A DNA stretch of 64,000 nt from Streptomyces sp. RerS4 (GCF_023515955.1 NZ_CP097322.1:6682501-6746500); one strand, 5' to 3'; positions 32,187 to 40,409 are shown, counted from the stretch's first letter. Numbers and translations are program-made. Notes: a model not told the origin generated them from the sequence alone.

Positions 32187-33074
32187 ATGACCTCCCACAC
32201 CACACCAGGCCGGCAACCCGCCGGCGCCGGGCGCGGGGACGCCCGCCGCCGGCTCATACGCGAGCTGCTGCTCGTCGGGGGCCTGTTCGCCGTCTACAAG
32301 GCGGGCCGGACGTTCTCCACGGACCGCACCGAAGAGGCCTTCCACAACGCCGCCCGCGTCTGGGACGTCGAACGGACCCTGCGCCTGCCGGGGGAGGGCG
32401 CCGTCCAACGACTGCTGCTCCACTCCGACGCCCTCGTGCACACCGCGAACACCTACTACGCGGCCGTGCACTTCCCCGCGACCGCCCTGTTCCTGATCTG
32501 GCTGTACCTGCGCCGCCCCCGCCACTACCTGTGGACCCGCCGGGTGCTCACCGCCCTGACCGGCGTCGCCCTCGTCCTCCACCTGGCCTTCCCGCTGGCA
32601 CCGCCGCGGATGCTCGGCGCCGCCCACCTCGTCGACACCGGACAGGTCTACGGGCCCACCGTCTACCGGGCCGCCCCGGCCGCCGACCCGCTGGCCAACC
32701 AGTTCGCCGCGATGCCCTCCCTGCACTTCGGCTGGGCACTCATGCTGGGCCTCGGCATGATCGTCGCGACGCGCTCGCGGTGGCGCGTCCTGTGGCTGCT
32801 GCACCCGCTGGTGACGCTGCTGGTGGTCGTCGGCACCGCCAACCACTACTGGCTCGACGCGATCGTGGCCACCGTGCTGCTCGGCGGGGCCCTCCTGCTG
32901 GTGCCCCGCCCGAACGCCGCGCCCCGGCCCCGGCGCGGCCTCCCGAGCCCGCGCCCGCGTCCGGTGGTGGACCGGTCGGCGGCGGGCCGGTCGACGGAGC
33001 CGGTGCCTGCCGCGCCGTCGGCGGCCGTGGCCGCCGTGGCCGCCGTGCCCGCCCCCGTCGGAGCCGCGCGATGA
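32187..33074 (+). CDS. PAP2-superfamily membrane phosphatase (inositolphosphotransferase-like)
   Basis: A 295-residue membrane protein of the PAP2/AUR1-like branch. Hydrophobic helices include FPATALFLIWLYLRRP, VLTALTGVALVLHLAFPLAP and LWLLHPLVTLLVVVGTANHY. The PAP2 signatures are present: NQFAAMPSLHFGWALMLG with the catalytic His, and ANHYWLDAIVATVLLGG with the second His and Asp. The N-terminal block (YKAGRTFSTDRTEEAFHNAA, RVWDVERTLRLPGE) is typical of actinobacterial members. The likely reaction is lipid-phosphate hydrolysis or transfer at the membrane. It overlaps the next gene by 4 bases (ATGA) and is probably repressed by the divergent TetR. Confidence 0.88.
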   Translation: MTSHTTPGRQPAGAGRGDARRRLIRELLLVGGLFAVYKAGRTFSTDRTEEAFHNAARVWDVERTLRLPGEGAVQRLLLHSDALVHTANTYYAAVHFPATALFLIWLYLRRPRHYLWTRRVLTALTGVALVLHLAFPLAPPRMLGAAHLVDTGQVYGPTVYRAAPAADPLANQFAAMPSLHFGWALMLGLGMIVATRSRWRVLWLLHPLVTLLVVVGTANHYWLDAIVATVLLGGALLLVPRPNAAPRPRRGLPSPRPRPVVDRSAAGRSTEPVPAAPSAAVAAVAAVPAPVGAAR

Positions 33075-33976
33075 ACGCCACCGTCCTCGCCGTCGCCCTC
33101 TGCCTCGCCTCGGCCGTGACGTACGCCGCCGCCGCCGTCGCCCAGGAACGGCTCGCCCGCCGGGCCACCGCCCGCAGCGCCCGCGCCCTCTTCGGCAACG
33201 GCGACTGGTGGTGGTCGGCCGGCCTGAACGCCGCCGCCGCCCTGCTGCACGCCGCCGCCCTGCGCTACGGCCCGCTCACCCTGGTCCAGCCGCTCGGCGC
33301 GCTCACCCTCGTCGCCGCCGTACCGCTCGGCGCGCGCGGCGCCGGCCGTCGGGTCGCGGCCACCGAGTGGCGGGGCACCCTGGCCACCGTCGCCGGCCTC
33401 GGCCTGCTGCTCCTGCCGGCCTCCGGCCCCGCCCCCGACGACACCCTCACCCTGGCCGAGGCCCTCGCCGTCTCCGGGGCCACCGTCGCCGCGATCCTGC
33501 TGCTCACCGCCCGCCAGGACCCCCGCTCCGGGCTGCGGCACGCCACCGCCTCCGGGCTGGCCTCCGCCGTCGCCTCCGCCCTGACCCAGACCGTCGCCGT
33601 CGCGGGCGGCCGGGGCGGCTCCCTGTTCAGCGTCCGGGTGGTCTCGGTCGCGCTGCTGGTGGTGGTGTTCGCCGTCGGCGGGATGCTGCTCTCGCAGCGG
33701 GCCTACCGGGGCGGGCTCGGGGCCCCGCTCGCCGTGGTCAACCTGGCCAATCCCCTGGCCGCCGCCGCCATCGGCATGATCCTGCTCGGCGAACGCCTCC
33801 AGGGGGGCGCGCTCGGCGTCCTGCTCGCGGTGGCCGGAGCCCTCGCGGCGACCCGAGGGGTCCTGCTGCTCACCCGTACCCCGTCCGACGCCCTGACCGG
33901 AGGCGCCGGCGCCGTCCGACCCGCCGCGCCGGTTTCGGCGACCGGGCCCGTAGCGGCCGGCCGTGTGACAGCCTGA
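33071..33976 (+). CDS. EamA-like DMT membrane protein
   Basis: A 301-residue membrane protein with about ten helices (MNATVLAVALCLASAVTYAA, LTLVQPLGALTLVAAVPLG, VVSVALLVVVFAVGGMLL, LAAAAIGMILLGERL). The YGPLTLVQPLG and AVVNLANPLAAAAIGM blocks are those of actinobacterial DMT or magnesium-transporter-like (NIPA-type) proteins. It begins at ATG 33071, overlapping the PAP2 stop by 4 bases, so the two are coupled and share the TetR-controlled promoter. A lipid or lipid-precursor transport partner for the PAP2 enzyme is a reasonable guess. Confidence 0.82.
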   Translation: MNATVLAVALCLASAVTYAAAAVAQERLARRATARSARALFGNGDWWWSAGLNAAAALLHAAALRYGPLTLVQPLGALTLVAAVPLGARGAGRRVAATEWRGTLATVAGLGLLLLPASGPAPDDTLTLAEALAVSGATVAAILLLTARQDPRSGLRHATASGLASAVASALTQTVAVAGGRGGSLFSVRVVSVALLVVVFAVGGMLLSQRAYRGGLGAPLAVVNLANPLAAAAIGMILLGERLQGGALGVLLAVAGALAATRGVLLLTRTPSDALTGGAGAVRPAAPVSATGPVAAGRVTA

Positions 33977-33981
33977 TCGAC

Positions 33982-34338
33982 ATGGCTATCGACATGGCTC
34001 TAGACAAGGCCGACCGCTGGTCGTTCCTCTCGCTGTGGTCGAAGGACTCGGTGCTCTCGATCGGCTCCGTGGGCTCGGTCCTGTCCATCGGCTCGGTGGG
34101 TTCGGCCCTCTCCGTCGGATCCGTCGGCAGCGTGCTCTCCGCCGTCTCCGTCGGCTCGGGCCTCTCCGCCGCCTCCGTGGGCTCCTGGCTGAGCCTCGGC
34201 TCCGGCTTCTCGGTGCAGTCCTCGTTCTCCTTCCTCTCCTACCGCTGCCGGGGCGGCCTCGCCGCCGGCGGGGCGGTCGCGGCGGGCGCCGTCGCCGCCA
34301 CGCTGCTGCTCAGAGCGGCCTCCGCCCGCCGCCCCTAG
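33982..34338 (+). CDS. Ser/Gly/Val decapeptide-repeat protein with C-terminal membrane segment
   Basis: A 118-residue protein starting at ATG 33982, only 5 bases after the DMT stop. After DKADRWSFLSLWSKDSVLSI come about six to seven near-regular 10-residue units of the form SVGSVLSIGS / SVGSALSVGS / SVGSGLSAAS, then a Cys-Arg step and a hydrophobic helix (LAAGGAVAAGAVAATLLL) ending RAASARRP. Regular 5- or 10-residue periods suggest a beta-solenoid or stacked strand rod anchored to the membrane. I know of no function. Its TAG stop lies exactly on the CTAG at the left end of the MITE-like element, so the insertion may have shortened it. Confidence 0.7.
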   Translation: MAIDMALDKADRWSFLSLWSKDSVLSIGSVGSVLSIGSVGSALSVGSVGSVLSAVSVGSGLSAASVGSWLSLGSGFSVQSSFSFLSYRCRGGLAAGGAVAAGAVAATLLLRAASARRP

Positions 34339-34499
34339 GGGTGTCTTTCGGATCAGGCCGGGCTCGCGGTGGCCGGCACCGCGCATCGCAAGGCGGAGGA
34401 GGGAGTCGACGCGGAGCGTCGGCGACCGACGACAACGCGGCGAGGCGCGGCACCGACCACCGCTCCCTGATCCGGCCTGATCCGAAAGACACCCCCTAG
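34335..34499. mobile_element. MITE-like inverted-repeat element flanked by CTAG
   Basis: GGGGTGTCTTTCGGATCAGG plus CCGG (34338-34361) is the exact complement of 34472-34495, a perfect 24-bp terminal inverted repeat. The element is about 160 bp with no coding capacity. Both ends abut CTAG (34335-34338 and 34496-34499), a probable target duplication. The inner sequence also pairs imperfectly (GCGGTGGCCGGCACCGCGC against GCGGTGGTCGGTGCCGCGC), so a transcript would fold into one long hairpin. It would need a transposase elsewhere; the family cannot be fixed from this copy. Confidence 0.85.
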
Positions 34500-34565
34500 A
34501 ACCGTTTCCGCCGCCTTGCGCGTCCTGATCCGTGAGAGACGGACGAACGAGCGGAGCGGAACACC

Positions 34566-34832
34566 ATGGGCATCATCGGCTGGATCATCCTGGGGCTCTT
34601 CGCCGGAGGCATAGCCAAGATCCTGCTGCCGGGCCGCGACCCGGGCGGTCTCATCGGCACCACCCTCATCGGCGTCGCCGGTGCGTTCATCGGTGGCTGG
34701 CTCTCGGCGAAGTTCCTCGACCGCCCCATCCAGAACCAGTTCTTCGACGTCGCCACCTGGGGCTCGGCCATCGCCGGCTCCCTCGTCCTCCTCATCGGCT
34801 ACCGCATCCTCTTCGGCAATTCCCGCGACTGA
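34566..34832 (+). CDS. GlsB/YeaQ/YmgE family membrane stress protein
   Basis: An 88-residue membrane protein with three hydrophobic segments: MGIIGWIILGLFAGGIAKIL, LIGTTLIGVAGAFIGGWLSA and WGSAIAGSLVLLIGYRILFG. The GLFAGGIAKILLPGRDPGG loop is the signature of the GlsB/YeaQ/YmgE (transglycosylase-associated) family. Such proteins are induced by general and envelope stress, but their mechanism is unknown. The gene starts 67 bases beyond the MITE-like element, which may now lie in its promoter. A strong hairpin follows at 34860-34889. Confidence 0.92.
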   Translation: MGIIGWIILGLFAGGIAKILLPGRDPGGLIGTTLIGVAGAFIGGWLSAKFLDRPIQNQFFDVATWGSAIAGSLVLLIGYRILFGNSRD

Positions 34833-34859
34833 GCGGGGGTGCCGGGCGGGGGCGAGAAT

Positions 34860-34889
34860 CCGCCAGGGGCCGGACACCGGCCCTGGCGG
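34860..34889. terminator. Hairpin terminator after glsB-like gene
   Basis: CCGCCAGGG-G-CCGG pairs with CCGGCCCTGGCGG around an ACA loop, giving 13 bp with one bulged G. It lies 28 bases after the GlsB stop and 33 bases before the PNGase A-like start. Confidence 0.65.
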
Positions 34890-34921
34890 GGCGCGGCGAC
34901 GACGGGCTTCACTGCGGGGCC

Positions 34922-36562
34922 ATGAGACGACACAGGATCACGGTGCTCCTCGGCGCGCTCGCCCTCGCGGCCGGAGCGCTGACCGCCGGGGCGGGAGCGG
35001 CGGCAGCCGGCACGCCGAGCGGCCCGGCCACGCCGAGCGGCCCGGTCACCCCGCCCGCCGAGTTCGGCACCGACTGGCACGACCCCCTCACCGTCCCCCC
35101 GCCCGTGACCCGGCCGGCGACCCGCTCGTGCACGGTCACCCTCGCCGAGGCCCGGTTCCGCGACTTCACCCCCTACCGCGGCGACTACGCCCCGCCCACC
35201 GACTGCGGTCGGGGCTCCTGGGCCAAGGTCGTCCTGCGCCTGGAAGGCAACGTCAAGGGCCGCCAGTACGACCGGCTGGGCAACCTCACCCTCGGCGGCG
35301 TCGAGATCCTCCGCACCTCCACCCCCCAGCCGTCCCCCGACGGCATCACCTGGTCCGTCGAGAAGGACGTCACCCGCTACCGCGACACCCTCAGCCGCCC
35401 GCAGCCCGTCGAGATGCTGATCGGCAACGTCGTCAACGACACCTACACCGGCGTCATCGACGTCAAGGTCACCCTCACCTTCTACGCCGCCCAGGGCCCC
35501 GTCGGCCCCGCCGCCACCCCCGACCTGGTGCTCCCGCTCACCGGCCCCACCGTCACCACCCCGCGCAACACCGAGCGGATCCTCGCCGAGGTGTACGCCA
35601 CCGGCTCCGGCGGCGGCTGCGAGGAGTACTGGTACATGACCGTCCCCGACGCCGCCCCCTACTCCTGCAAGGCCGCCGACGGCCCCCACCGCGAGGTCCG
35701 CGTCCACGTCGACGGCCGGCTCGCCGGGATCGCCGCACCCTTCCCCACCGTCTGGACCGGCGGCTGGTCCAACCCCTTCCTCTGGTACGTCACCCCCGGC
35801 CCGCGCGCCTTCGACGTCCAGCCGATCCTCTACGACCTCACCCCCTACGCCGCCCTCCTCAACGACGGCCGCCCGCACCGCATCGAGGTGACCGTCGCCG
35901 GGGTCCCCGCCGGGCAGAGCGGCTGGAGCACCCCCACCAACCTGCTGATCCACCAGGACCACGGCCGACAGGTCGTCACCGGAGCCCTCACCCGCCACGA
36001 GGAGACCGCCCCGAGCGGCCACTCCCGTTGGACCCCCGGCGCCGAACACCGCCTCGACACCGAGGGCGCCCACCGCCTCACCACCGCCGGCCACCTGAAC
36101 ACCTCCCACGGTCGGATCACCACCACCGTGACCCGCGAGGTCCGCGCCGACTCCACACACCGCTGGACCGACGGCGAGAGCCTCGACGCGCTGACCGCCC
36201 GCTGGAGCGACGAGGAGGACGTCACACGGGGCGGCGTCACCACCCGCACCGCACGCGCCTACACGATGGACGGCGAGACCACCCTCGGCGCCGGTGACCG
36301 GCTGCGCACCGTCCTGACCCTGAACGACCGGGCCGACGTCGCCACCCTGCGCGGCGGCCGTCCCGTCGACCGCTCCCGCCTCGACGACCACTACACGGGC
36401 GACGCCACGTACACGACGAACGTCCCCCGCGACCAGCGCCACGCCGTCGGCACGACCACCGCACGCCACCGGCAGTACGGGACCGCAGCGGGCGGCGGCT
36501 GTTACGACCGTACGGTGAGCACCGCGCAGGGCACCGTGACGACGGACCGCCGGCGTTGCTGA
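34922..36562 (+). CDS. Secreted PNGase A-like peptide-N-glycosidase
   Basis: A 546-residue secreted protein. The signal peptide (MRRHRITVLLGALALAAGAL) is followed by a Pro-rich linker and a long beta-rich body like plant-type peptide:N-glycanase A. Cues are RSCTVTLAEARFRDFTPYRG, WAKVVLRLEGNVKGRQYDRL, GNLTLGGVEILRTSTPQPSP, TWSVEKDVTRYRDTLSRPQP and GNVVNDTYTGVIDVKVTLTF. The family removes N-glycans from glycoproteins by cleaving the glycosyl-asparagine bond. Paired Cys residues fit an exported enzyme. A saprophyte could use it on plant or fungal glycoproteins. Catalytic residues are not certain enough for me to name. Confidence 0.78.
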   Translation: MRRHRITVLLGALALAAGALTAGAGAAAAGTPSGPATPSGPVTPPAEFGTDWHDPLTVPPPVTRPATRSCTVTLAEARFRDFTPYRGDYAPPTDCGRGSWAKVVLRLEGNVKGRQYDRLGNLTLGGVEILRTSTPQPSPDGITWSVEKDVTRYRDTLSRPQPVEMLIGNVVNDTYTGVIDVKVTLTFYAAQGPVGPAATPDLVLPLTGPTVTTPRNTERILAEVYATGSGGGCEEYWYMTVPDAAPYSCKAADGPHREVRVHVDGRLAGIAAPFPTVWTGGWSNPFLWYVTPGPRAFDVQPILYDLTPYAALLNDGRPHRIEVTVAGVPAGQSGWSTPTNLLIHQDHGRQVVTGALTRHEETAPSGHSRWTPGAEHRLDTEGAHRLTTAGHLNTSHGRITTTVTREVRADSTHRWTDGESLDALTARWSDEEDVTRGGVTTRTARAYTMDGETTLGAGDRLRTVLTLNDRADVATLRGGRPVDRSRLDDHYTGDATYTTNVPRDQRHAVGTTTARHRQYGTAAGGGCYDRTVSTAQGTVTTDRRRC

Positions 36563-36589
36563 CCTCCGCGGGCCCTACGATGACCGGCC

Positions 36590-38227
36590 ATGGACACGAG
36601 TGAGGCCGACAGACGGCTGGTCGACGGACGCTTCGAACTGATCGCACCCCTGGGCAGCGGCGGCATGGGCACGGTATGGCGTGCCCGCGACATCGCCCTG
36701 CACCGTGAGGTCGCCCTCAAGGAGGTGCGCCCGCCGGATCCGGCCACCGCCGCCGCCCAGCCCGAACTCGTCGTCCAACTCCGTGAACGGGCCGTACGGG
36801 AGGCCCGCGCCTTGGCCCGGCTGGCCCACCCGAACGTGGTGACCATCCACCACATCGTGGAGCCGGCGGCCGACGCGGGCGACCACCCCTGGATCGTCAT
36901 GGAGCTGGTCAAGGGAGGCTCCCTCGCCGACCGCCTGGCCGCCGGGGCGATGCCACCGGCGGACGTGGTGCGGCTGGGGCTCGACGTGCTGTCGGCGCTG
37001 CGGGCCGCGCACGCCGAAGGGGTCCTCCACCGGGATGTGAAACCGGCCAACGTCCTGCTGCGCCCCGACGGGGCGGCGGTGCTCACCGACTTCGGCATCG
37101 CCGCCCTGCACGGGTCCACCGCCCTCACCTCCACCGGGGTGCTGATCGGCTCCCCGGAGTACATCGCGCCCGAACGGGTCCGGGGCGAGGAGGGACTCGC
37201 GGCCTCCGACCTGTGGTCGCTCGGGATGCTGCTGTACGTGGCGGCGGAGGGAACGCACCCGCTGCGCCGCGCCACCAGCCTGGCCACCGTGGTCGCCATC
37301 CTCGACGAGCCGATCCCGGCGCCGGTGCGGTCGGGCCCGCTGGGACCCGTACTGGAACGGCTGCTCGTACGCGATCCGGCCGCGCGGCCGGACGGCGCCG
37401 CGTTGGAAGCACTGCTCCGGGAGGCGAGCGCCGCGCTCGGCGCGGCCGTTCCGTCGCCCGCCTTCGGGGTGTACGGCCCGGCGGTCTCGACGCCGATGCC
37501 GATGCCGACGCCTTACGCCGCCACGCCGACGCACGCTCCGACCCCGGCGGGGCGGACCGGGCGGAAGGCCGCCTGGGTCGTGCTGGTCGGCCTGGTGGTC
37601 GCCGGCGCGGTGGCCGGCCTCGTCCTGCGGAGCCTGTCCGACGGGACCGGGCGTGAGGGCGGGGGTTCCGAAGCCGGACGGGGCGGCACCGGCGGCGTCC
37701 CGGCGGCCCGTTCGGCCGCGCCCTCGGTCGCGGCCCCGTCCGCCGGCGCGGGCTCGGCCGCCGTACCCGGCTCGCGTACCGCCGAGGCGGACCTGCTCAC
37801 GCCGGGCGGCGTGCGTACGGCCCTCGACGCGCTGCGCCGGGAGACCGGCACCACGACCTTCGCCGACCTGCGGATCTACGAGCGCTACGTCCTCGCCAAG
37901 GTCCCCACCGCCGCCGGCGCCCGCACCCTCGACGCGTGGGAGTACCGCGACGGCGTGGCCCGCCGTACCGGCCCCGACGGGACCGTCGACGCCGGCGACC
38001 CGGTCATCGACATGTCCACCGTCGCCTGGGACGCCCTGCCGGGACTGCTGGAACAGTCGCGCCGGGACCTCGGGGTCGAGCGACCGACCTCGCGGTACGT
38101 CATCGTCGACCCCTGGATGATGGACCACGCTCCCGCGATGCGGGCCTACCTCACCGACGCCTACGGACAGGGCGGTTACGTCCTCGCCGGGACCGACGGG
38201 AAGGTGCGGAAGGTCTACAAGTCCTGA
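36590..38227 (+). CDS. Membrane Ser/Thr protein kinase (Pkn2-type)
   Basis: A 545-residue eukaryotic-like kinase. The catalytic domain (about 10-270) has the glycine loop LGSGGMGTVWRARD, the Lys of VALKEV, the catalytic loop LHRDVKPANVLLRPDG, DFGIAAL and the activation-loop end GSPEYIAPERVRGE. A Pro-rich linker leads to one helix (about 325-345, AAWVVLVGLVVAGAVAGLVL). The extracellular part is about 180 residues (TPGGVRTALDALRRETGTTT, FADLRIYERYVLAKVPTAAG) and has no PASTA repeats, so its ligand is unclear. It starts 27 bases after the PNGase gene and may be cotranscribed. Confidence 0.92.
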   Translation: MDTSEADRRLVDGRFELIAPLGSGGMGTVWRARDIALHREVALKEVRPPDPATAAAQPELVVQLRERAVREARALARLAHPNVVTIHHIVEPAADAGDHPWIVMELVKGGSLADRLAAGAMPPADVVRLGLDVLSALRAAHAEGVLHRDVKPANVLLRPDGAAVLTDFGIAALHGSTALTSTGVLIGSPEYIAPERVRGEEGLAASDLWSLGMLLYVAAEGTHPLRRATSLATVVAILDEPIPAPVRSGPLGPVLERLLVRDPAARPDGAALEALLREASAALGAAVPSPAFGVYGPAVSTPMPMPTPYAATPTHAPTPAGRTGRKAAWVVLVGLVVAGAVAGLVLRSLSDGTGREGGGSEAGRGGTGGVPAARSAAPSVAAPSAGAGSAAVPGSRTAEADLLTPGGVRTALDALRRETGTTTFADLRIYERYVLAKVPTAAGARTLDAWEYRDGVARRTGPDGTVDAGDPVIDMSTVAWDALPGLLEQSRRDLGVERPTSRYVIVDPWMMDHAPAMRAYLTDAYGQGGYVLAGTDGKVRKVYKS

Positions 38228-38259
38228 ATGCGCGGGAGTCGAACGGGCGGCAGTGGCGA

Positions 38260-38940
38260 TCAGTACGGGCCGTTGACGTTGTCGATCGAGCCGTAACGGG
38301 CGGCGGCGTAGTTGCAGGCCGCGGTGATGTTGGCGACGGGGTCGTAGGAGTCCATCGAGGTCCCCGGGACGTGATAGGCCTTGAAGGTCGGGTCGATCAC
38401 CTGGAGGAGGCCCTTGGAGGGGATTCCGGCGGCCGCGTTGGAGTCCCAGTTGTTGATCGCCATCGGGTTGCCCGAGGACTCGCGCATGATGTTGCGGTGG
38501 ATTCCGTTGTAGGTGCCGGGAATTCCGTGCCGGGCCATGACGTCGAGGGACTCGCGGATCCAGCCGTCGAGGTTGTTCGGGTAGGCGGTGGCCGGCTTCG
38601 CGGCCGAGGTGGTCTTCGCGGCGGCCGCGGCCTTCGCGGCCGTGCCGAGCTTGAGCGTGAGGCCCGGACGGATCACGGACGGATTGCCGCCGACCACGGT
38701 CTTGTTGGCGGCGTAGAGCTGCTGCCAGCCGCCGGTGAGGGAATGCTCGGCGGCGATCTTCGAGAGGGAGTCTCCCGCGACCACGGAATAGGTGGCGGGC
38801 GCTTTGGTGGTCTCCACCGCTCCTGCGGTGGTGGCGCTGATCAACGGCAGGGCGAGAGCGGCCCCACCCGTTCCGGCGAGAGCCAGGCGACGGGCGATCG
38901 GGTTCTGCTTCGGCCGACGGTGCTTACCCTTTGCGGGCAT
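38260..38940 (-). CDS. LysM-SLT secreted cell-wall hydrolase
   Basis: A 226-residue exported peptidoglycan hydrolase. A basic n-region (MPAKGKHRRPKQNPIARRLA) and hydrophobic core end near TTAGAVE. A LysM wall-binding domain follows (TYSVVAGDSLSKIAAEHSLT, GGWQQLYAANKTVVG, IRPGLTLKLG), then an Ala/Lys linker and a soluble-lytic-transglycosylase-like domain (HGIPGTYNGIHRNIMRESSG with the catalytic Glu, INNWDSNAAAGIPSKGLLQV, SYDPVANITAACNYAAARYG). This matches the Streptomyces SwlA-C group active in germination and growth. The leader is long and structured, with a Crp-like site upstream. The start is ATG 38938-38940. Confidence 0.9.
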   Translation of the reverse strand: MPAKGKHRRPKQNPIARRLALAGTGGAALALPLISATTAGAVETTKAPATYSVVAGDSLSKIAAEHSLTGGWQQLYAANKTVVGGNPSVIRPGLTLKLGTAAKAAAAAKTTSAAKPATAYPNNLDGWIRESLDVMARHGIPGTYNGIHRNIMRESSGNPMAINNWDSNAAAGIPSKGLLQVIDPTFKAYHVPGTSMDSYDPVANITAACNYAAARYGSIDNVNGPY

Positions 38941-39186
38941 GGCGCTGTTCCTCACGTGGGGGTACGGGAGAGCCCGGCGGCGGCCGGATTCGGCAATCTG
39001 CCGCCGGGAATGAGGGTGACCGTAGGCGAGTTCCGCGGGCCGGAACAAGACGCGAATTCCACCCGGAGATCGACTTCCCGTCGCGAGTCGGATAAATGAC
39101 CTTGAGGCGGTCCACGGGTAAAGGCCGATTCCCTTTCCGGGAAAAGGGAATCGGCCATTGCGGGGAAATGATGTTGAATCGTCCGG
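38941..39186 (-). other. Long structured leader of the LysM-SLT gene
   Basis: About 250 bases upstream of the hydrolase start hold no gene. At 39123-39156 there is a perfect 14-bp stem (GGCCGATTCCCTTT / AAAGGGAATCGGCC) with a 6-base loop. Relatives of this gene in Streptomyces are controlled by c-di-AMP (ydaO) riboswitches. I looked for the ydaO core (GGGGACCCA ... GGGGTGAA) on both strands and did not find it, so this is a leader of unknown class. The remainder up to 39443 holds the Crp-like site and a CCCCC-TGTC-GGGGG hairpin (39211-39224). Confidence 0.5.
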
Positions 39187-39202
39187 CGTGACTCACATCA
39201 CG
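39187..39202. promoter_or_regulatory. Crp-like palindromic site CGTGA-N6-TCACG
   Basis: CGTGA-CTCACA-TCACG is a perfect 5+5 dyad with a 6-base spacer and agrees with the Crp consensus GTGA-N6-TCAC. It lies 247 bases upstream of the LysM-SLT start. Crp promotes germination and wall remodelling in Streptomyces, so the target is plausible. Confidence 0.6.
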
Positions 39203-39443
39203 GATTCGAGCCCCCTGTCGGGGGTAGGGGTCAATACGACCAATTCACCGCCCGATGCGGCCGATTCGGGCCACCGGTGTGAATCGCTCAAATCGCCCAT
39301 GAGGCATCTTTTCCCCCCTCCAATGGCCCGCGGATCGCCGCCACGGCCTCCCGGGGCTCGTCCGCGTGACAGCGCACCGTCGAAACGCGCGTGCTGCGCC
39401 CCCACACGCCGACGGCCGTGACAAGCCGGCTTCGCCAGGCCGT

Positions 39444-40409
39444 TCAGACGGCCGCCAGGGCCGCTCGGGCGTCCAGCGTGGCCGTTACCGCCGCTTCGGA
39501 CGCCGGAAGCAGAGGCAGGCGGACATGCGGGGTGGGGATCAGGCCCAGGGCGTGCAGGGCGCCCTTCACCACCGCCGGGTTCGGCTCCGCGAACGCCGCC
39601 GCCGACAGGCGGGCCAGCGCGTGCCCGAGGGGGCGCGCCCGGGTCAGGTCCCCGGCCCGCCAGGCCGCCGCCAGCTCGGCGAACCGATCCGTCGCCAGGT
39701 GCGCCGAGGCGAGGATCCCGCCCGACGCGCCCAGGGCCAGCAGCGGCGCCAGGTACAGGTCGTCCCCGGCGAGCACCGTGAAGCCGGCCGGCAGGTCACC
39801 CAGCAGCGCCACCGCGTCCGGGCCGATCCCGCCGCCCGCGTACTTCATCCCCGCGACCCCGGGCAGGGCCCCCACCGCCCGCAGCGCCGCCGCGTCCAGC
39901 GGCTGCCCCGTCCGGTACGGGATGTGATACACGATCAGCGGTACGGGGCTCACCTCCGCCAGCCGCTCGAAGTGCGCCAACACCCCCGCCGCCGACGGCC
40001 GGACGAACGACGGAACCGTCACCAGGGCCGCCCGCACCTGCGGCCACCGCGCCAGCCGGGCCAACGCCGCCTCGCTCGCCCGGGTCCCGCTCGCCCCCGC
40101 GCCCACCGTGAGCGGCGCGCCCCGCTCCCGGCAGACGCGGGCGCAGATCTCCGTCACCAGGTCCCGCTCCGCCTCGTCCAGCGTGGCCGCCTCGGCGGTG
40201 GTCCCGAGCGCCACGATCCCGGTGGCGCCCGCGTCCAGCAGCCGGTGGGCGAGCGCCTCCAGCGCGTCGGCGGCGATCTCCCCGTCGCGGCCGAAGGGGG
40301 TGACGAGGGGGACGTGGATCCCGTCGAGGATCGCCGAGGGCGTGCCGGTCGTGCCGGGCGTGCTGGTCGTACCGGGCGTGCCGGTCGTCTGCTCTGTGTT
40401 CTGTCGCAT
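39444..40409 (-). CDS. DapA-family class I aldolase (dihydrodipicolinate synthase-like)
   Basis: A 321-residue TIM-barrel lyase of the DapA/N-acetylneuraminate lyase family. After a Thr/Gly/Pro repeat leader (TTGTPGTTSTPGTTGTPS) the core begins LDGIHVPLVTPFGRDGEIAA. It has the substrate loop GTTAEAATLDEAERD, the active-site Tyr in VYHIPYRTG and the Schiff-base Lys in GVAGMKYAGGG. The housekeeping DapA motif is GTTGE; here it is GTTAE, so this may be a paralogue acting on another keto acid. It is divergent from a LysR gene with a clear LysR box between. The start ATG is at 40407-40409. Confidence 0.88.
   Translation of the reverse strand: MRQNTEQTTGTPGTTSTPGTTGTPSAILDGIHVPLVTPFGRDGEIAADALEALAHRLLDAGATGIVALGTTAEAATLDEAERDLVTEICARVCRERGAPLTVGAGASGTRASEAALARLARWPQVRAALVTVPSFVRPSAAGVLAHFERLAEVSPVPLIVYHIPYRTGQPLDAAALRAVGALPGVAGMKYAGGGIGPDAVALLGDLPAGFTVLAGDDLYLAPLLALGASGGILASAHLATDRFAELAAAWRAGDLTRARPLGHALARLSAAAFAEPNPAVVKGALHALGLIPTPHVRLPLLPASEAAVTATLDARAALAAV

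Noticed and set aside
34335..34499. The inverted repeat as a plain transcription terminator
   Set aside because: A 24-bp perfect terminal repeat with about 110 bases inside and CTAG at both ends is too long and too symmetric at its edges for a terminator; it fits a MITE better.
38941..39443. ydaO (c-di-AMP) riboswitch upstream of the LysM-SLT gene
   Set aside because: The gene type makes it likely a priori, but I could not find the conserved GGGGACCCA and GGGGTGAA blocks on either strand. I report only an unclassified structured leader.
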